Counted from the stretch's first letter, positions 1 through 8,799 are shown. The stretch is DNA of 34,837 nt from Erysipelothrix sp. (GCA_012841625.1 DUUI01000075.1:1-34837); one strand, 5' to 3'. Numbers and translations: made by a program. Notes: a model not told the origin generated them from the letters alone.

Positions 1-732
1 CTCAGACAGCCAACCAGTCTTACCACCCATAATATAACCGATTTTTTCTTCGTCATATTGTGAATATAAAAGAATTGTTGATTCAAATTCTAAGCCACCA
101 GGATTATACTCCGTTTCAGGAGAAGTATAATTTAAAGTTGAAAAGATTTCTTTAAACAAATCATTCTTTAATGCTATTTGTGTGAGTAAAGCAATATCAT
201 TGGTGGTTGTTGTGTGGTTTTCCTCAAATAATCCCGTTGTATTTATGAAATTAGTGTTGTTAAGTCCTAATTCTAAAGCTGTTTGATTCATCAACTCGAC
301 ATAAGCAGGAACACTTCCTGAAATCACACGCGCAATCGCATTGCTGGCATCAGCTCCAGAAGGTAACATGCTGCCATATAATAAATCTCTAAATGTCACA
401 ACCTGTCCTTCATAAAAGCCTGCGACAGATGCGTTTTCTTCTGCTAAACCGGCGATGTCTTCATACTGAATAGTGACTAGTGTATCTAAGCTGGGACCAT
501 TAAGAATGGCAGTATAGTTGGTTAGTATTTTTGTTAATGAAGCGGGATACATGGAGGCATCCGCATTTTTTTGATATAAAACTCTTGTTTCATCCTGATA
601 TACTTCTGTGACAGTCGCAAAGTTACTATTGAGGTTAATTAAATCAATATCACTGAGTGAAACAGCTTGTACTGAGATAAAGGATGTGATCAGTAATAGT
701 GTAATTAAAAGGGGGGTTAATATTTTTTTCAT
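1..732 (-). CDS. dacA: D-alanyl-D-alanine carboxypeptidase, DacA/DacF type (3' end outside window)
   Basis: Serine peptidase (S11, penicillin-binding protein 5 family) that trims the terminal D-Ala from peptidoglycan stem peptides outside the membrane. I translated 244 codons; the C-terminal part runs off the left edge. Seen: a signal peptide (MKK, a hydrophobic stretch, then VQA near residue 23), the catalytic SxxK motif as SLTK, and KTG inside MGGKTGWL. The second motif, usually SxN (SGN), reads SGA within PSGADASNA. The ATG at 732 has only a poor GTAGG one base upstream, but an extended -10 (TG-T-TAGAAT at 739-744) would start the RNA on the A of the ATG. It follows mscL on the same strand after a terminator. 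The family is clear; whether it is the DacA or DacF paralogue is not. Confidence 0.9.
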   Translation of the reverse strand, partial: MKKILTPLLITLLLITSFISVQAVSLSDIDLINLNSNFATVTEVYQDETRVLYQKNADASMYPASLTKILTNYTAILNGPSLDTLVTIQYEDIAGLAEENASVAGFYEGQVVTFRDLLYGSMLPSGADASNAIARVISGSVPAYVELMNQTALELGLNNTNFINTTGLFEENHTTTTNDIALLTQIALKNDLFKEIFSTLNYTSPETEYNPGGLEFESTILLYSQYDEEKIGYIMGGKTGWLSE

Positions 733-738
733 GCCTAC

Positions 739-747
739 ATTCTAACA
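739..747 (-). promoter_or_regulatory. extended -10 promoter for the carboxypeptidase gene (leaderless)
   Basis: On the minus strand TGT precedes TAGAAT (739-744), an extended -10 without a convincing -35. It begins just beyond the U-tract of the mscL terminator. Seven bases downstream lies base 732, the A of the start codon, so the predicted transcript has no leader. Confidence 0.5.
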
Positions 748-777
748 TAAAAAAAGTTGAACTTTTTAAGCTCAACT
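748..777 (-). terminator. Rho-independent terminator of mscL
   Basis: Read on the minus strand: an 8-bp stem (AGTTGAGC with GTTCAACT, one G-U pair), 7-base loop, then seven T. It begins directly after the mscL stop codon. Confidence 0.85.
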
Positions 778-1149
778 CTATTTTCTTAATGCATCTCTAA
801 TTTCTCGTAGTAATACAACTTCATCGCTTTCAACAACTTCTTCAACAACCTCAACTTCAGGTTCAGGTTTGCGGATCTTATTAATTGTGCGAATGATTAA
901 GAATAAGACAAACGCAATAATTAGGAAGTTAACGATTGCTTGAATAAATAGACCAATAGCTAGTGGAACGGTATTAACTCTGATAACCCATGATGAGAAA
1001 TCAATGCCTACCATCATTCCGATAATTGGCATTAGAAGGTCATCAACAAGTGAATTAACGATTGCTGAAAAAGCACCACCAATGATAACACCGACGGCTA
1101 AGTCTAATGCATTTCCTCTTGAAATAAACTCTTTAAATTCTTTTAACAT
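778..1149 (-). CDS. mscL: Large-conductance mechanosensitive channel
   Basis: Homopentameric membrane channel that opens under membrane tension and releases solutes on osmotic downshock. The 123-residue protein has the family signature near its N-terminus (FISRGNALDLAVGVIIGGAF, residues 8-27) running into the first membrane helix, a second helix around residues 64-90 (AIGLFIQAIVNFLIIAFVLF), and the conserved C-terminal helix (LLREIRDALRK). Length is normal for the family. I chose the ATG at 1149 because a strong AAGGAGG lies 7 bases upstream; a longer in-frame start at 1194 would cover the promoter and the ribosome site. It is transcribed alone, between its own promoter and terminator. Confidence 0.96.
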   Translation of the reverse strand: MLKEFKEFISRGNALDLAVGVIIGGAFSAIVNSLVDDLLMPIIGMMVGIDFSSWVIRVNTVPLAIGLFIQAIVNFLIIAFVLFLIIRTINKIRKPEPEVEVVEEVVESDEVVLLREIRDALRK

Positions 1150-1178
1150 ACTTAATTCCTCCTTTTTGAACAATATCC

Positions 1179-1207
1179 ATTCTATCTTACTCAAAAAAGA
1201 GAGACAA
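1179..1207 (-). promoter_or_regulatory. mscL promoter
   Basis: Minus-strand -35 TTGTCT (1202-1207), 17-base spacer, -10 TAGAAT (1179-1184). The predicted RNA start is near 1172, giving a leader of about 23 bases that includes AAGGAGG. Confidence 0.75.
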
Positions 1208-1246
1208 GATTAATGACTAAAAAAAGTTCATCTTGTGATCTCAATT

Positions 1247-1270
1247 AAGTGGGACAGATAAACTGGTAGG
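1247..1270. repeat. Imperfect 24-bp direct repeat, copy 1
   Basis: Matches 2896-2919 at 20 of 24 positions in the same orientation (core GGACAGAT). The two copies flank the lipoprotein/ABC-fragment module. It may be a relic IS end or an attachment-type repeat; I cannot tell which. Confidence 0.55.
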
Positions 1271-1345
1271 CTAGAAAAATTTAAGACGAGTTCATGGAAA
1301 TCATTAACATAACAAATCTTCTAAAATAGGCAAACAAACCGACCA

Positions 1346-1612
1346 CTAATGTTTAACAATTTTGAAGAAATTTTCAATTAAAACTTCTCGATATTCTTCT
1401 TTAAGTTCGCCTATTTTTTGTCCTTGATACAGGACCTCTCCTTCATCACTACTTAAAGTTCCTGAAATAATCTTAATCAGAGTAGATTTTCCAGCACCAT
1501 TTTGACCTAGCAGACCATAAACGCCCTTGTCAAATTTAATACTAACATCATTCAATGCCATCAATAAACCATATTTTTTCGTGACATGTTTAACTTCTAA
1601 ATATCTATCCAT
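1346..1612 (-). pseudogene. Truncated ABC transporter ATP-binding protein
   Basis: Only the first third of an ABC ATPase remains (88 residues; intact ones are about 220-300). Seen: the N-terminal strands (YLEVKHVTKKYG), the A-loop region, and an intact Walker A (GQNGAGKST). The match to the family runs to EEYREVL, just where the Q-loop segment (GYLPQ and similar) should follow. It then ends in an unrelated tail (IENFFKIVKH) and a stop. The LSGGQ signature, Walker B and H-switch are absent, and I do not see them downstream in another frame before mscL. The ATG at 1612 has AGAGGAAG upstream; a GTG at 1618 is also in frame. It lies 11 bases after the lipoprotein gene, so the two probably formed an export operon. 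It cannot hydrolyse ATP by itself. Confidence 0.8.
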
Positions 1613-1623
1613 TAACACTTCCT

Positions 1624-2754
1624 CTAATCAACAGAGTTATTGTCTTGATAGAAAACTTCGCAGTCATTTACTTCAAAAGAACAATTAAAGTAAGACATTT
1701 TCCCATCAATAAATCCTTTAGAAATAATGCTGTCATCAATCACTCGTATTATATGATAAAAGTCTTGGCTTATAAAAATAGTAACTAATAAACGACTTGA
1801 AGTCATAAAGTCAGACGGAGTAATTTCTTGAATAATGTTGTATTCATAGTCGTATTTGATATATTTCATCTCTTCTTCTTTAAGGGAAGCTACATAAACA
1901 TATTCATCGTCAAAATATCCAATCATTTCGTCATGAGTTTCGGACAGAAGTTTATTAGTCTCTAAATCAAAAATCTTTGTTATCGTATAAATCTCACTAA
2001 GATCATCTACTTCATTAGCTTTTTTACTAACATTATAAGTACCAAATTTATCTCCATTCACAAATAATAAACTGTCATTATCATGAACATTAGTAATGCT
2101 AAAGTCACGTAAATCTAATCGTTTAATTGCACTGCTCCCATGATTATCAACAGTCATGTAAACATATTCATCATACGCATGGAGTCGAGATACACTCCCA
2201 TCAACTTCAAGCGTTTCTATCTCTTTTAATTGATTATCATAGATATGAAGAATCAAACCATTCATATTGTTTTCAGTAATTATCAATCTATCTTGATGCA
2301 AAATGAACAAGTAGGGGACAAAAGTAAGAGATAAAAGTTGTTTCCTGTTTTCCCCCTTTAAGTCAACTTGATTCAAGTAATAACCCACATTTTGTTCAAT
2401 GTCTTGGCCCTCGCTTAAAAAATACAAAGAATCACCAAACTGTTGAACTGATGACCCAAAAAAGAATGCGTCGTAATATTTATCAAATTGATAATCTTCA
2501 AGTAGATTAACTTCTTTATCGTCAGCAAAGGAAAGGTAACTTAATGGGATAGAATTATAGTTACTATCAACATAAACTAACTGATACAGATCATAAAGGT
2601 AAAAACCATCACCCTTATCTGTGAAATGTTCATAATAAACAAAAGTTGTCCCTAGATGCTTTGGTTCAGTTTCGTTTGTTTCAAAGACAACATCACTCCC
2701 TTGCCCACATGCACAAAGCAATAAAGTGATTACAATTAGAATAATTTTTCTCAT
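1624..2754 (-). CDS. Lipoprotein of unknown function, possibly a beta-propeller
   Basis: I do not recognise the family. The 376-residue product starts with a lipoprotein signal: MRK, a hydrophobic core, then the lipobox LCAC with Cys16 as the likely lipidated residue. The rest is rich in short beta-type segments with recurring D-E-Y-V-Y-type motifs (YDEYVYMTV, DDEYVYVAS), which suggests a propeller-like fold facing outside; that is inference. I chose the ATG at 2754 because GAAGGTAGG lies upstream and the signal peptide begins there; a longer start at 2820 would put 22 odd residues before it. It precedes the truncated ABC ATPase and may once have been that transporter's partner. I see no clear promoter between it and the tRNA terminator. 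Confidence 0.75.
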   Translation of the reverse strand: MRKIILIVITLLLCACGQGSDVVFETNETEPKHLGTTFVYYEHFTDKGDGFYLYDLYQLVYVDSNYNSIPLSYLSFADDKEVNLLEDYQFDKYYDAFFFGSSVQQFGDSLYFLSEGQDIEQNVGYYLNQVDLKGENRKQLLSLTFVPYLFILHQDRLIITENNMNGLILHIYDNQLKEIETLEVDGSVSRLHAYDEYVYMTVDNHGSSAIKRLDLRDFSITNVHDNDSLLFVNGDKFGTYNVSKKANEVDDLSEIYTITKIFDLETNKLLSETHDEMIGYFDDEYVYVASLKEEEMKYIKYDYEYNIIQEITPSDFMTSSRLLVTIFISQDFYHIIRVIDDSIISKGFIDGKMSYFNCSFEVNDCEVFYQDNNSVD

Positions 2755-2862
2755 ACACAACCTACCTTCTAAAAAGAGTAAATGAAGCTTTATTTGAACT
2801 AATTCATTACTCATACCCATTCTTTTTTATGCCTTTTACAATAATAGGGTGGGATTTGGGTA

Positions 2863-2890
2863 TAAAAAAAGTCCTCTAATAAGTGGACTT
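2863..2890 (-). terminator. Terminator of the tRNA-Glu/tRNA-Trp unit
   Basis: Minus strand: AAGTCC pairs with GGACTT around a 10-base loop, followed by seven T. It lies just beyond the CCA end of tRNA-Trp. Confidence 0.85.
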
Positions 2891-2895
2891 ACGCC

Positions 2896-2919
2896 AAGTT
2901 GGACAGATGAATTGGCAGG
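2896..2919. repeat. Imperfect 24-bp direct repeat, copy 2, overlapping the tRNA-Trp 3' end
   Basis: Twenty of 24 bases match 1247-1270. The last seven bases (2913-2919) belong to the 3' terminus of the tRNA-Trp gene, a classic position for integration sites. Confidence 0.55.
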
Positions 2920-2986
2920 GGTACCAGGACTCGAACCCGGATTTACGGTTTTGGAGACCGTCGCTCTGCCATTGAACTATACCCCT
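2913..2986 (-). tRNA. trnW: tRNA-Trp (anticodon CCA)
   Basis: The cloverleaf can be drawn by hand: acceptor AGGGGTA pairs with TACCCCT, the anticodon stem ACGGT/ACCGT encloses loop CTCCAAA (anticodon CCA), and the T-arm contains GGTTCGAGTCC. The discriminator base is G and CCA is encoded. An anticodon reading only UGG agrees with UGA being a stop in this genome. It lies 6 bases after tRNA-Glu and shares its promoter. Confidence 0.97.
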
Positions 2987-2992
2987 ATAAAT

Positions 2993-3068
2993 TGGTGACC
3001 CGTACGGGATTCGAACCCGTGAATGCATGCGTGAAAGGCATGTGAGTTAACCGTTTCTCCAACGGGCC
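2993..3068 (-). tRNA. trnE: tRNA-Glu (anticodon UUC)
   Basis: Acceptor GGCCCGT pairs with ACGGGTC, the anticodon stem CATGC/GCATG encloses loop CTTTCAC (anticodon TTC), and the T-arm has GGTTCGAATCC. Discriminator A is followed by an encoded CCA. It is the first gene of a two-tRNA unit. Confidence 0.97.
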
Positions 3069-3086
3069 ATACTGAAGTGCCTACAA

Positions 3087-3115
3087 ATAATAGCATAATT
3101 TAGGCAGTCAATCAA
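3087..3115 (-). promoter_or_regulatory. Promoter of the two-tRNA unit
   Basis: Minus strand -35 TTGATT (3110-3115), 17-base spacer, -10 TATTAT (3087-3092); predicted RNA start near 3080, 12 bases before mature tRNA-Glu. Confidence 0.75.
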
Positions 3116-3159
3116 GCTATTATGTGTATTTTATAGGCTATTTCAAATATTTAAGATTT

Positions 3160-3630
3160 TTATAATTTCTTTGAGTATTCTTCTACTCGATCTTCTAAGC
3201 TTTCCTTAGGATCAGCAATATATTTAGTGAATTCATTATTCCAATAATCACTATGAATTAAGAAATTAGCACCAGACACAGACTGAGCAACAGGTATGTC
3301 ATACAATACCGCAATCCTTAATAAAGCCTTCACATCAGGATCATGGGGTTGGGCTTCAAGTGGATCCCAAAAGAAGAAAAGTAAATCAATCTCATTTTGA
3401 GCAATAGCAGCACCTAATTGTTGATCGCCACCCATCGGTCCTGATAAAAAAGAAGAGATTTCAGTACTATATCTTTCACGAATAAGTGAAGAAGTTGTCC
3501 CAGTGCCGACAAGTTTATGGCCCTTAAAAGCATCGATGTTTTGATCCAGCCATCTTAGCAACTCATCTTTTCGATTATCATGAGCAACTAAAGCAATTGT
3601 TTTTTGTTTAGGTATTTGTATATTCTTCAT
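3160..3630 (-). CDS. mgsA: Methylglyoxal synthase
   Basis: Converts dihydroxyacetone phosphate to methylglyoxal and phosphate, a cytosolic bypass of lower glycolysis that relieves sugar-phosphate build-up. In the 156-residue product I see the phosphate-binding GTGTTSS (residues 42-48), SGPMGGDQQ (63-71, containing the catalytic Asp at 69), and the highly conserved FWDPLEAQPHDPDV (87-100). Length is typical. The ATG at 3630 has AGGAGG seven bases upstream; the in-frame ATG at 3660 lies on the predicted -10 region and is unlikely. It diverges from pyrR, sharing one overlapping promoter region. Confidence 0.96.
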   Translation of the reverse strand: MKNIQIPKQKTIALVAHDNRKDELLRWLDQNIDAFKGHKLVGTGTTSSLIRERYSTEISSFLSGPMGGDQQLGAAIAQNEIDLLFFFWDPLEAQPHDPDVKALLRIAVLYDIPVAQSVSGANFLIHSDYWNNEFTKYIADPKESLEDRVEEYSKKL

Positions 3631-3650
3631 AACAGCCTCCTGTTTTTTTA

Positions 3651-4214
<564 letters not shown>

Positions 4215-4220
4215 ACACAC

Positions 4221-4418
4221 ATAAGCAATGAAAAGAAGTAGTAGCTAAATCTTTTATTAAAGAGAATTATCGGTTGGTGCAAGATAATATAAAAGACAGT
4301 GAACTCGTCTTGGAGCTAATTAGGCAAAACCTAATTCGTCGTTGGCGTTAACAACTCGAGTCAAAATCAAAGGTGGTACCACGCTTTATGCGTCCTTGGG
4401 AAGCCTTTTTTATTTATT
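4221..4418 (+). promoter_or_regulatory. T-box riboswitch, leucine specific
   Basis: A tRNA-sensing leader that allows leuS transcription when uncharged tRNA-Leu accumulates. Seen: the AGAGAATTATCGGTTGGTGC stretch of stem I, a specifier loop with GAA followed by the Leu codon CTC at 4304-4306, and the T-box AAAGGTGGTACCACG at 4369-4383, whose TGGT can pair with the tRNA ACCA end (discriminator A). The terminator conformation ends in a T-run at 4406-4411. The leuS ribosome site lies just after. Exact stem boundaries were not modelled. Confidence 0.93.
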
Positions 4419-4436
4419 TAAAGGAGAATATAAACT

Positions 4437-6812
4437 ATGTACAATCATAAAGTTGTTGAAAAGAAATGGCAGAAGTATTGGGACGAAAACAAAACATTTA
4501 AAACCGATACCTCAGATTTCTCAAAACCTAAATACTATGTCCTAGACATGTTTCCATATCCAAGTGGAGACGGATTACATGTCGGCCACCCAAGATCCTA
4601 TACCGCCACCGATATCGTGGCACGATTTAAACGCCAACAAGGCTATAATGTGCTACATCCAATGGGTTGGGATGCTTTTGGATTACCAGCTGAACAATTC
4701 GCTATCGAAACAGGAAATCATCCAGCAACCTTTACTAAAAAGAATATTGATGTCTTTAGAGATCAAATTAAATCATTAGGTCTTTCCTATGACTGGGATC
4801 GCGAAATCTCAACCACTGACCCAGATTATTTCAAATGGACGCAATGGATATTCTCACAACTGTATGACAAAGGACTAGCCTATGTTGATGAAATTGCCGT
4901 CAACTGGTGTGAAGCCTTAGGCACAGTGTTAGCCAATGAAGAAGTTATAGATGGTAAAAGTGAAAGAGGCGGACATCCAGTAATTCGTATTCCAATGAGA
5001 CAATGGGTCTTAAGAATTACAGAATATGCTCAAAGACTTCTCGATGATTTAGATTTAGTGGAATGGCCTAATTCAACTAAAGAAATGCAAGCCAACTGGA
5101 TCGGTCGAAGTGAAGGAGCCAATGTCATCTTTAAAATAGAGGGGCATGATAAAGAATTTACAGTCTTTACAACACGAAGTGATACTTTGTTTGGCGCAAC
5201 ATACTGTGTTTTTGCGCCTGAACACCCATTTGTCAAAAGCATTACAACAGAAGAAAACAAAGAAGCAGTTTCTAAGTATATTGATTCCATTCAATCAAAA
5301 TCAGATTTAGAAAGAACTCAGCTAAATAAAGAAAAGACTGGTGTATTTACAGGTGCATTCGCCATCAATCCAGCTAATAATAAAAAAATTCCTATTTACA
5401 TCGCTGATTATGTGCTTTCAACATATGGCACAGGAGCCATTATGGCAGTTCCCGCTCATGATCAAAGAGATTATGAATTTGCGACTAAGTATAATTTGGA
5501 AATTATTCCTGTACTTGAGGGCGGAGATTTATCAATCGAAGCATTTGAAGGTGATGGATTTCACATAAATTCAGACTTTTTAAATGGATTAGGCAAAGAA
5601 GAAGCCACCAACAAGATGAATGCCTGGTTAGAAGAAAGAGGCATCGGAGAACCAAAAGTTACTTTTAAACTTCGTGATTGGTTGTTCTCACGCCAACGGT
5701 ATTGGGGCGAACCAATTCCAATTATTCACTTAAAAGATGGTACCATGAGAAGTCTATCTCAGGATGAACTTCCATTAACTCTACCTGAATTAGATAACTA
5801 TAAACCTACTGGCAGTAGCGCGACACCATTATCAAATAATCCTGAGTGGGTAAATATACCTGAAGGCACCAGAGAAACTAATACGATGCCGCAGTGGGCA
5901 GGTTCATGTTGGTACTTCATTCGATATATTGACCCTCACAATCAAAATGAACTAGGCGATAAAAAGTTATTAGACCACTGGCTACCAGTTGACCTTTATA
6001 TAGGTGGCGCAGAACATGCGGTGTTGCACCTACTTTATGCTCGATTCTGGCATAAATTCCTCTATGATTTAGGAGTTGTAAGTACCAAAGAACCATTCTC
6101 TAAGTTGTTTCATCAAGGAATGATTCTAGGTGAAAACCATGAGAAGATGAGTAAGTCCCGAGGCAATGTAATTAATCCTGATGACTTAGTCAGTAGTCAT
6201 GGAGCTGACAGCTTAAGAATCTATGAAATGTTTATGGGTCCATTAGAGGCAGCCTTACCTTGGACTGAACAAGGTATAGATGGAACCAAACGTTGGTTAG
6301 ATCGTGTTTGGCGTCTCTTTGAACAAAAAGAAATCGTTGATGAAAATAATGGAGAACTTGATTATGTGTATCACTACACAGTAGAGAAAGTAACCCATGA
6401 CATTGATACTTTAAATCTTAATACAGCAATTTCTCAGATGATGATTTTTGTGAATGAAGCATATAAACAAGACACAATTCCAAGAGAATATGCTCAAGGA
6501 TTTGTTCAGATGTTTGCTTGTTTCGCGCCTCATATGGGTGAAGAACTATGGCAAAAACTTGGACACGAAGAATCAATCTCTTATGTAGCTTGGCCTACCT
6601 TTGATCGACAAAAACTTGTCCAAGAAACAAAGGAAATAGTTGTTCAAGTTAATGGTAAACTTCGTGGTAAATTTGAAGCATCACTTGATGAAACGAAGGA
6701 GAACCTAGAAAAAATGGCTCTTGAGGTTGACAATGTTAAGAATTTTATTGGAGACACACCAATTCGTAGAGTCATTGTTGTACCAAACAAATTAGTTAAT
6801 ATAGTAATATAA
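4437..6812 (+). CDS. leuS: Leucyl-tRNA synthetase
   Basis: Class Ia synthetase that charges tRNA-Leu and edits mischarged products. The 791-residue protein is near the usual bacterial length. Seen: [17 protein letters not shown] with the HIGH box (HVGH, residues 48-51), the CP1 editing insert in the middle with the threonine-rich [13 protein letters not shown], the [14 protein letters not shown] segment typical of bacterial LeuRS, KMSKS at 570-574, the tRNA-binding helical region, and a C-terminal domain ending in [23 protein letters not shown] lies about 10 bases before the ATG. Expression is controlled by the T-box leader. Confidence 0.98.
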   Translation: MYNHKVVEKKWQKYWDENKTFKTDTSDFSKPKYYVLDMFPYPSGDGLHVGHPRSYTATDIVARFKRQQGYNVLHPMGWDAFGLPAEQFAIETGNHPATFTKKNIDVFRDQIKSLGLSYDWDREISTTDPDYFKWTQWIFSQLYDKGLAYVDEIAVNWCEALGTVLANEEVIDGKSERGGHPVIRIPMRQWVLRITEYAQRLLDDLDLVEWPNSTKEMQANWIGRSEGANVIFKIEGHDKEFTVFTTRSDTLFGATYCVFAPEHPFVKSITTEENKEAVSKYIDSIQSKSDLERTQLNKEKTGVFTGAFAINPANNKKIPIYIADYVLSTYGTGAIMAVPAHDQRDYEFATKYNLEIIPVLEGGDLSIEAFEGDGFHINSDFLNGLGKEEATNKMNAWLEERGIGEPKVTFKLRDWLFSRQRYWGEPIPIIHLKDGTMRSLSQDELPLTLPELDNYKPTGSSATPLSNNPEWVNIPEGTRETNTMPQWAGSCWYFIRYIDPHNQNELGDKKLLDHWLPVDLYIGGAEHAVLHLLYARFWHKFLYDLGVVSTKEPFSKLFHQGMILGENHEKMSKSRGNVINPDDLVSSHGADSLRIYEMFMGPLEAALPWTEQGIDGTKRWLDRVWRLFEQKEIVDENNGELDYVYHYTVEKVTHDIDTLNLNTAISQMMIFVNEAYKQDTIPREYAQGFVQMFACFAPHMGEELWQKLGHEESISYVAWPTFDRQKLVQETKEIVVQVNGKLRGKFEASLDETKENLEKMALEVDNVKNFIGDTPIRRVIVVPNKLVNIVI

Positions 6813-6863
6813 TGCGATTTATTCGGCTTTTTAATTATATAAGTGTCATTGGAAATGTTTCAT

Positions 6864-6872
6864 TGATACAAT
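6864..6872 (+). promoter_or_regulatory. Extended -10 promoter for the chromate-type transporter
   Basis: TGA-TACAAT (6864-6872) with no strong -35; RNA start expected near 6879, before an AGGAG ribosome site. I see no terminator after leuS, so some read-through is possible. Confidence 0.5.
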
Positions 6873-6891
6873 AATTATAGGAGATTTAACG

Positions 6892-7974
6892 ATGGAAAAG
6901 AAACCTTATCTTGAGATTTTCAAAGTGTTTACAAAACTAGGTTTTACAGCCTTTGGCGGACCAGCTGCCCATGTAGCCATGATGGAAGATGAAATTGTCG
7001 ATAAACGCAAATGGTTGCCTAAAGAGAAATTTGTGGATATGTTTGGATTAACATCTCTGATCCCTGGACCCAACTCGACTGAAATGGCTATTTTCTTAGG
7101 CTACGATAGGGGTGGAATTATTGGCTTATTTATAGCTGGTATAAGCTTTATCATCCCAGCCATGATAATGGTTTTGATTTTTACATTTTTATATGTTGAA
7201 TATAATTCAATTCCTCAAGTTGCTAATCTATTAGACGGTATTAAACCAGTCATCATTGCGATTGTGTTAAATGCCCTTATAAAACTAATCAGTACTGTTT
7301 TAAAGAAACCCCTATATTGGTTCGCATTTGTCGTGACTATTGGTCTCTATTTACTTGGTGTCAATGAATTAGTGTTACTATTTGGAATGGGTGTTCTAAT
7401 TTTCTTGTACAATTTAATGATTGAGCATCAATCAGGTAAGACATACGCTGTTGAGCCAGTCAGTTTAGTCCTTTTGTTTTTAACATTTTTAAAAATTGGA
7501 GTGGTCTTATACGGTAGTGGATATGTTTTATTAGCTTTTTTAGACAATGAATTCGTATCGGATTTAGGACTCATTACTCAAGGTCAATTAATCGATGCTG
7601 TAGCCATTGGTCAATTAACACCGGGCCCTGTTTTTACAACAGCTGCCACAGTGGGTTATCTTGTGAAAGGTATACCAGGAGCATTAGTAAGTTCAGCTGG
7701 AATCTTTTTACCCTCATTCTTGTTAGTGGCCATATTAAACCCCATTCTTCATAAACTAAGAGCCTCACAGAAACTTAAGTTTATACTAGATGGGGTGAAT
7801 GTTGCGTCATTAGCATTAATGGCAGCCGTCCTAGTTCGCTTGTTTGAATCGTCCATTGTTAACATACCAACGGCTCTTGTAGGAGTGGTTTCATTTGTTG
7901 CTTTATACGTTTTTAAGATTAATACGACTTGGTTAATCTTATTTGGTGCTTTATTTGGTTTCTTACTTTTGTAA
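6892..7974 (+). CDS. chrA: Chromate transporter (CHR) family membrane protein
   Basis: Full-length two-domain CHR protein (360 residues), predicted polytopic. The N-terminal half has the motif GFTAFGGPAAHVAMMEDEIV and LIPGPNSTEM. The C-terminal half repeats the pattern with IGQLTPGPVFTTAATVGYL, as expected for two related half-domains. Characterised members export chromate by proton exchange, but many homologues sit in genomes with no chromate exposure and the true substrate here is unknown. AGGAG lies upstream of the ATG. Its last 12 bases overlap the converging phosphoesterase-like gene. Confidence 0.88.
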   Translation: MEKKPYLEIFKVFTKLGFTAFGGPAAHVAMMEDEIVDKRKWLPKEKFVDMFGLTSLIPGPNSTEMAIFLGYDRGGIIGLFIAGISFIIPAMIMVLIFTFLYVEYNSIPQVANLLDGIKPVIIAIVLNALIKLISTVLKKPLYWFAFVVTIGLYLLGVNELVLLFGMGVLIFLYNLMIEHQSGKTYAVEPVSLVLLFLTFLKIGVVLYGSGYVLLAFLDNEFVSDLGLITQGQLIDAVAIGQLTPGPVFTTAATVGYLVKGIPGALVSSAGIFLPSFLLVAILNPILHKLRASQKLKFILDGVNVASLALMAAVLVRLFESSIVNIPTALVGVVSFVALYVFKINTTWLILFGALFGFLLL

Positions 7975-8799
7975 GGATTTAAGTGTATAAACTAAGATAT
8001 CGCCATCAGCAAACAGTCGTATATCAACTTTCGATGTACCAATCCCGCTAGAGATATCTAATTGCATATTAGATAGGTTTTGTGTGTGTCTGGTATAGGG
8101 TTGAGCATTATTAAATAGCCCCCTAAATAATGGAAGATTAATCTGTCCACCATGGGTAGACCCAGCAATCATCAGATCGATTGGAAAGGCCGCAAATAAA
8201 TCAGCATTCTTAGGTTCATGGGTAAAGGCAATAGTATATTTACTATTATCCATTAAATTAACATTTGGTTCCGATTTGGTTCCGATTAAATTAAAGAAGT
8301 CTTTATTGTAATAAATGTGGAATAATTTATCATCAATAATTTCAAATTCTGCCATATTCATGAGTGATTCAAAGGTGTTGGTCGCATATTCAGAGGAATC
8401 TTCCTGTTGACCACTTACCGCAAATTTACCGTAAGGTGCATTTATTGAAGATAATGTGTCAATTAAATATGACAATTGTTGTTGTTCTAATTGTCCTTCT
8501 TCAGTGTAGTCGACTAAATCCCCACCAAACAAAACAACATCTGGTTTTTCTTTATTAATTTGTTTTACAGCTTTGTCTAGCCTGTTCTCATCGACAAATA
8601 AATTATAGTGAACATCAGAAAAATAGACAATTTTCAAACCATCCAGTGATTCTGATATTTTAGTATCTTGTATAGTAATTTGTCTTGTTTTAACTCGCTT
8701 ATTAGCAAAAAACAGCCCATCAACCAATAGGATTACAAGGGCTAAGACGAATACTAATAAAGTGATAATGAGGGCTTGTTTCTTCTTTGTCATAAACAT
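7963..8799 (-). CDS. Membrane-anchored metallophosphoesterase-like protein with degenerate active site
   Basis: Calcineurin-like phosphoesterase fold of the YkuE/YaeI type: an N-terminal membrane anchor (residues 9-31) followed by a catalytic-type domain. Metal-ligand blocks are only partly kept. Present: SDVH (Asp62, His64), GGDLVD (Asp94), THEP (His194) and THGGQ (His216). The block normally reading GNHD/E is GQQE (residues 130-133), and AGHTHGGQ is AGSTHGGQ (Ser214). Loss of the Asn and His ligands suggests low or altered activity. There is no Shine-Dalgarno; TATAAT (8800-8805) touches the ATG at 8799, so the RNA probably begins at the second ATG (8793), making the product 276 residues. 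Confidence 0.85.
   Translation of the reverse strand: MFMTKKKQALIITLLVFVLALVILLVDGLFFANKRVKTRQITIQDTKISESLDGLKIVYFSDVHYNLFVDENRLDKAVKQINKEKPDVVLFGGDLVDYTEEGQLEQQQLSYLIDTLSSINAPYGKFAVSGQQEDSSEYATNTFESLMNMAEFEIIDDKLFHIYYNKDFFNLIGTKSEPNVNLMDNSKYTIAFTHEPKNADLFAAFPIDLMIAGSTHGGQINLPLFRGLFNNAQPYTRHTQNLSNMQLDISSGIGTSKVDIRLFADGDILVYTLKSLQK

Noticed and set aside
1004-1213. 69-codon plus-strand frame opposite mscL
   Set aside because: Shadow frame of mscL; no ribosome site and no recognisable protein.
1211-1245. Possible terminator after the ABC fragment on the minus strand
   Set aside because: The stem before the T-run (AGATCA/TGAACT) contains an A-A mismatch and is too weak.
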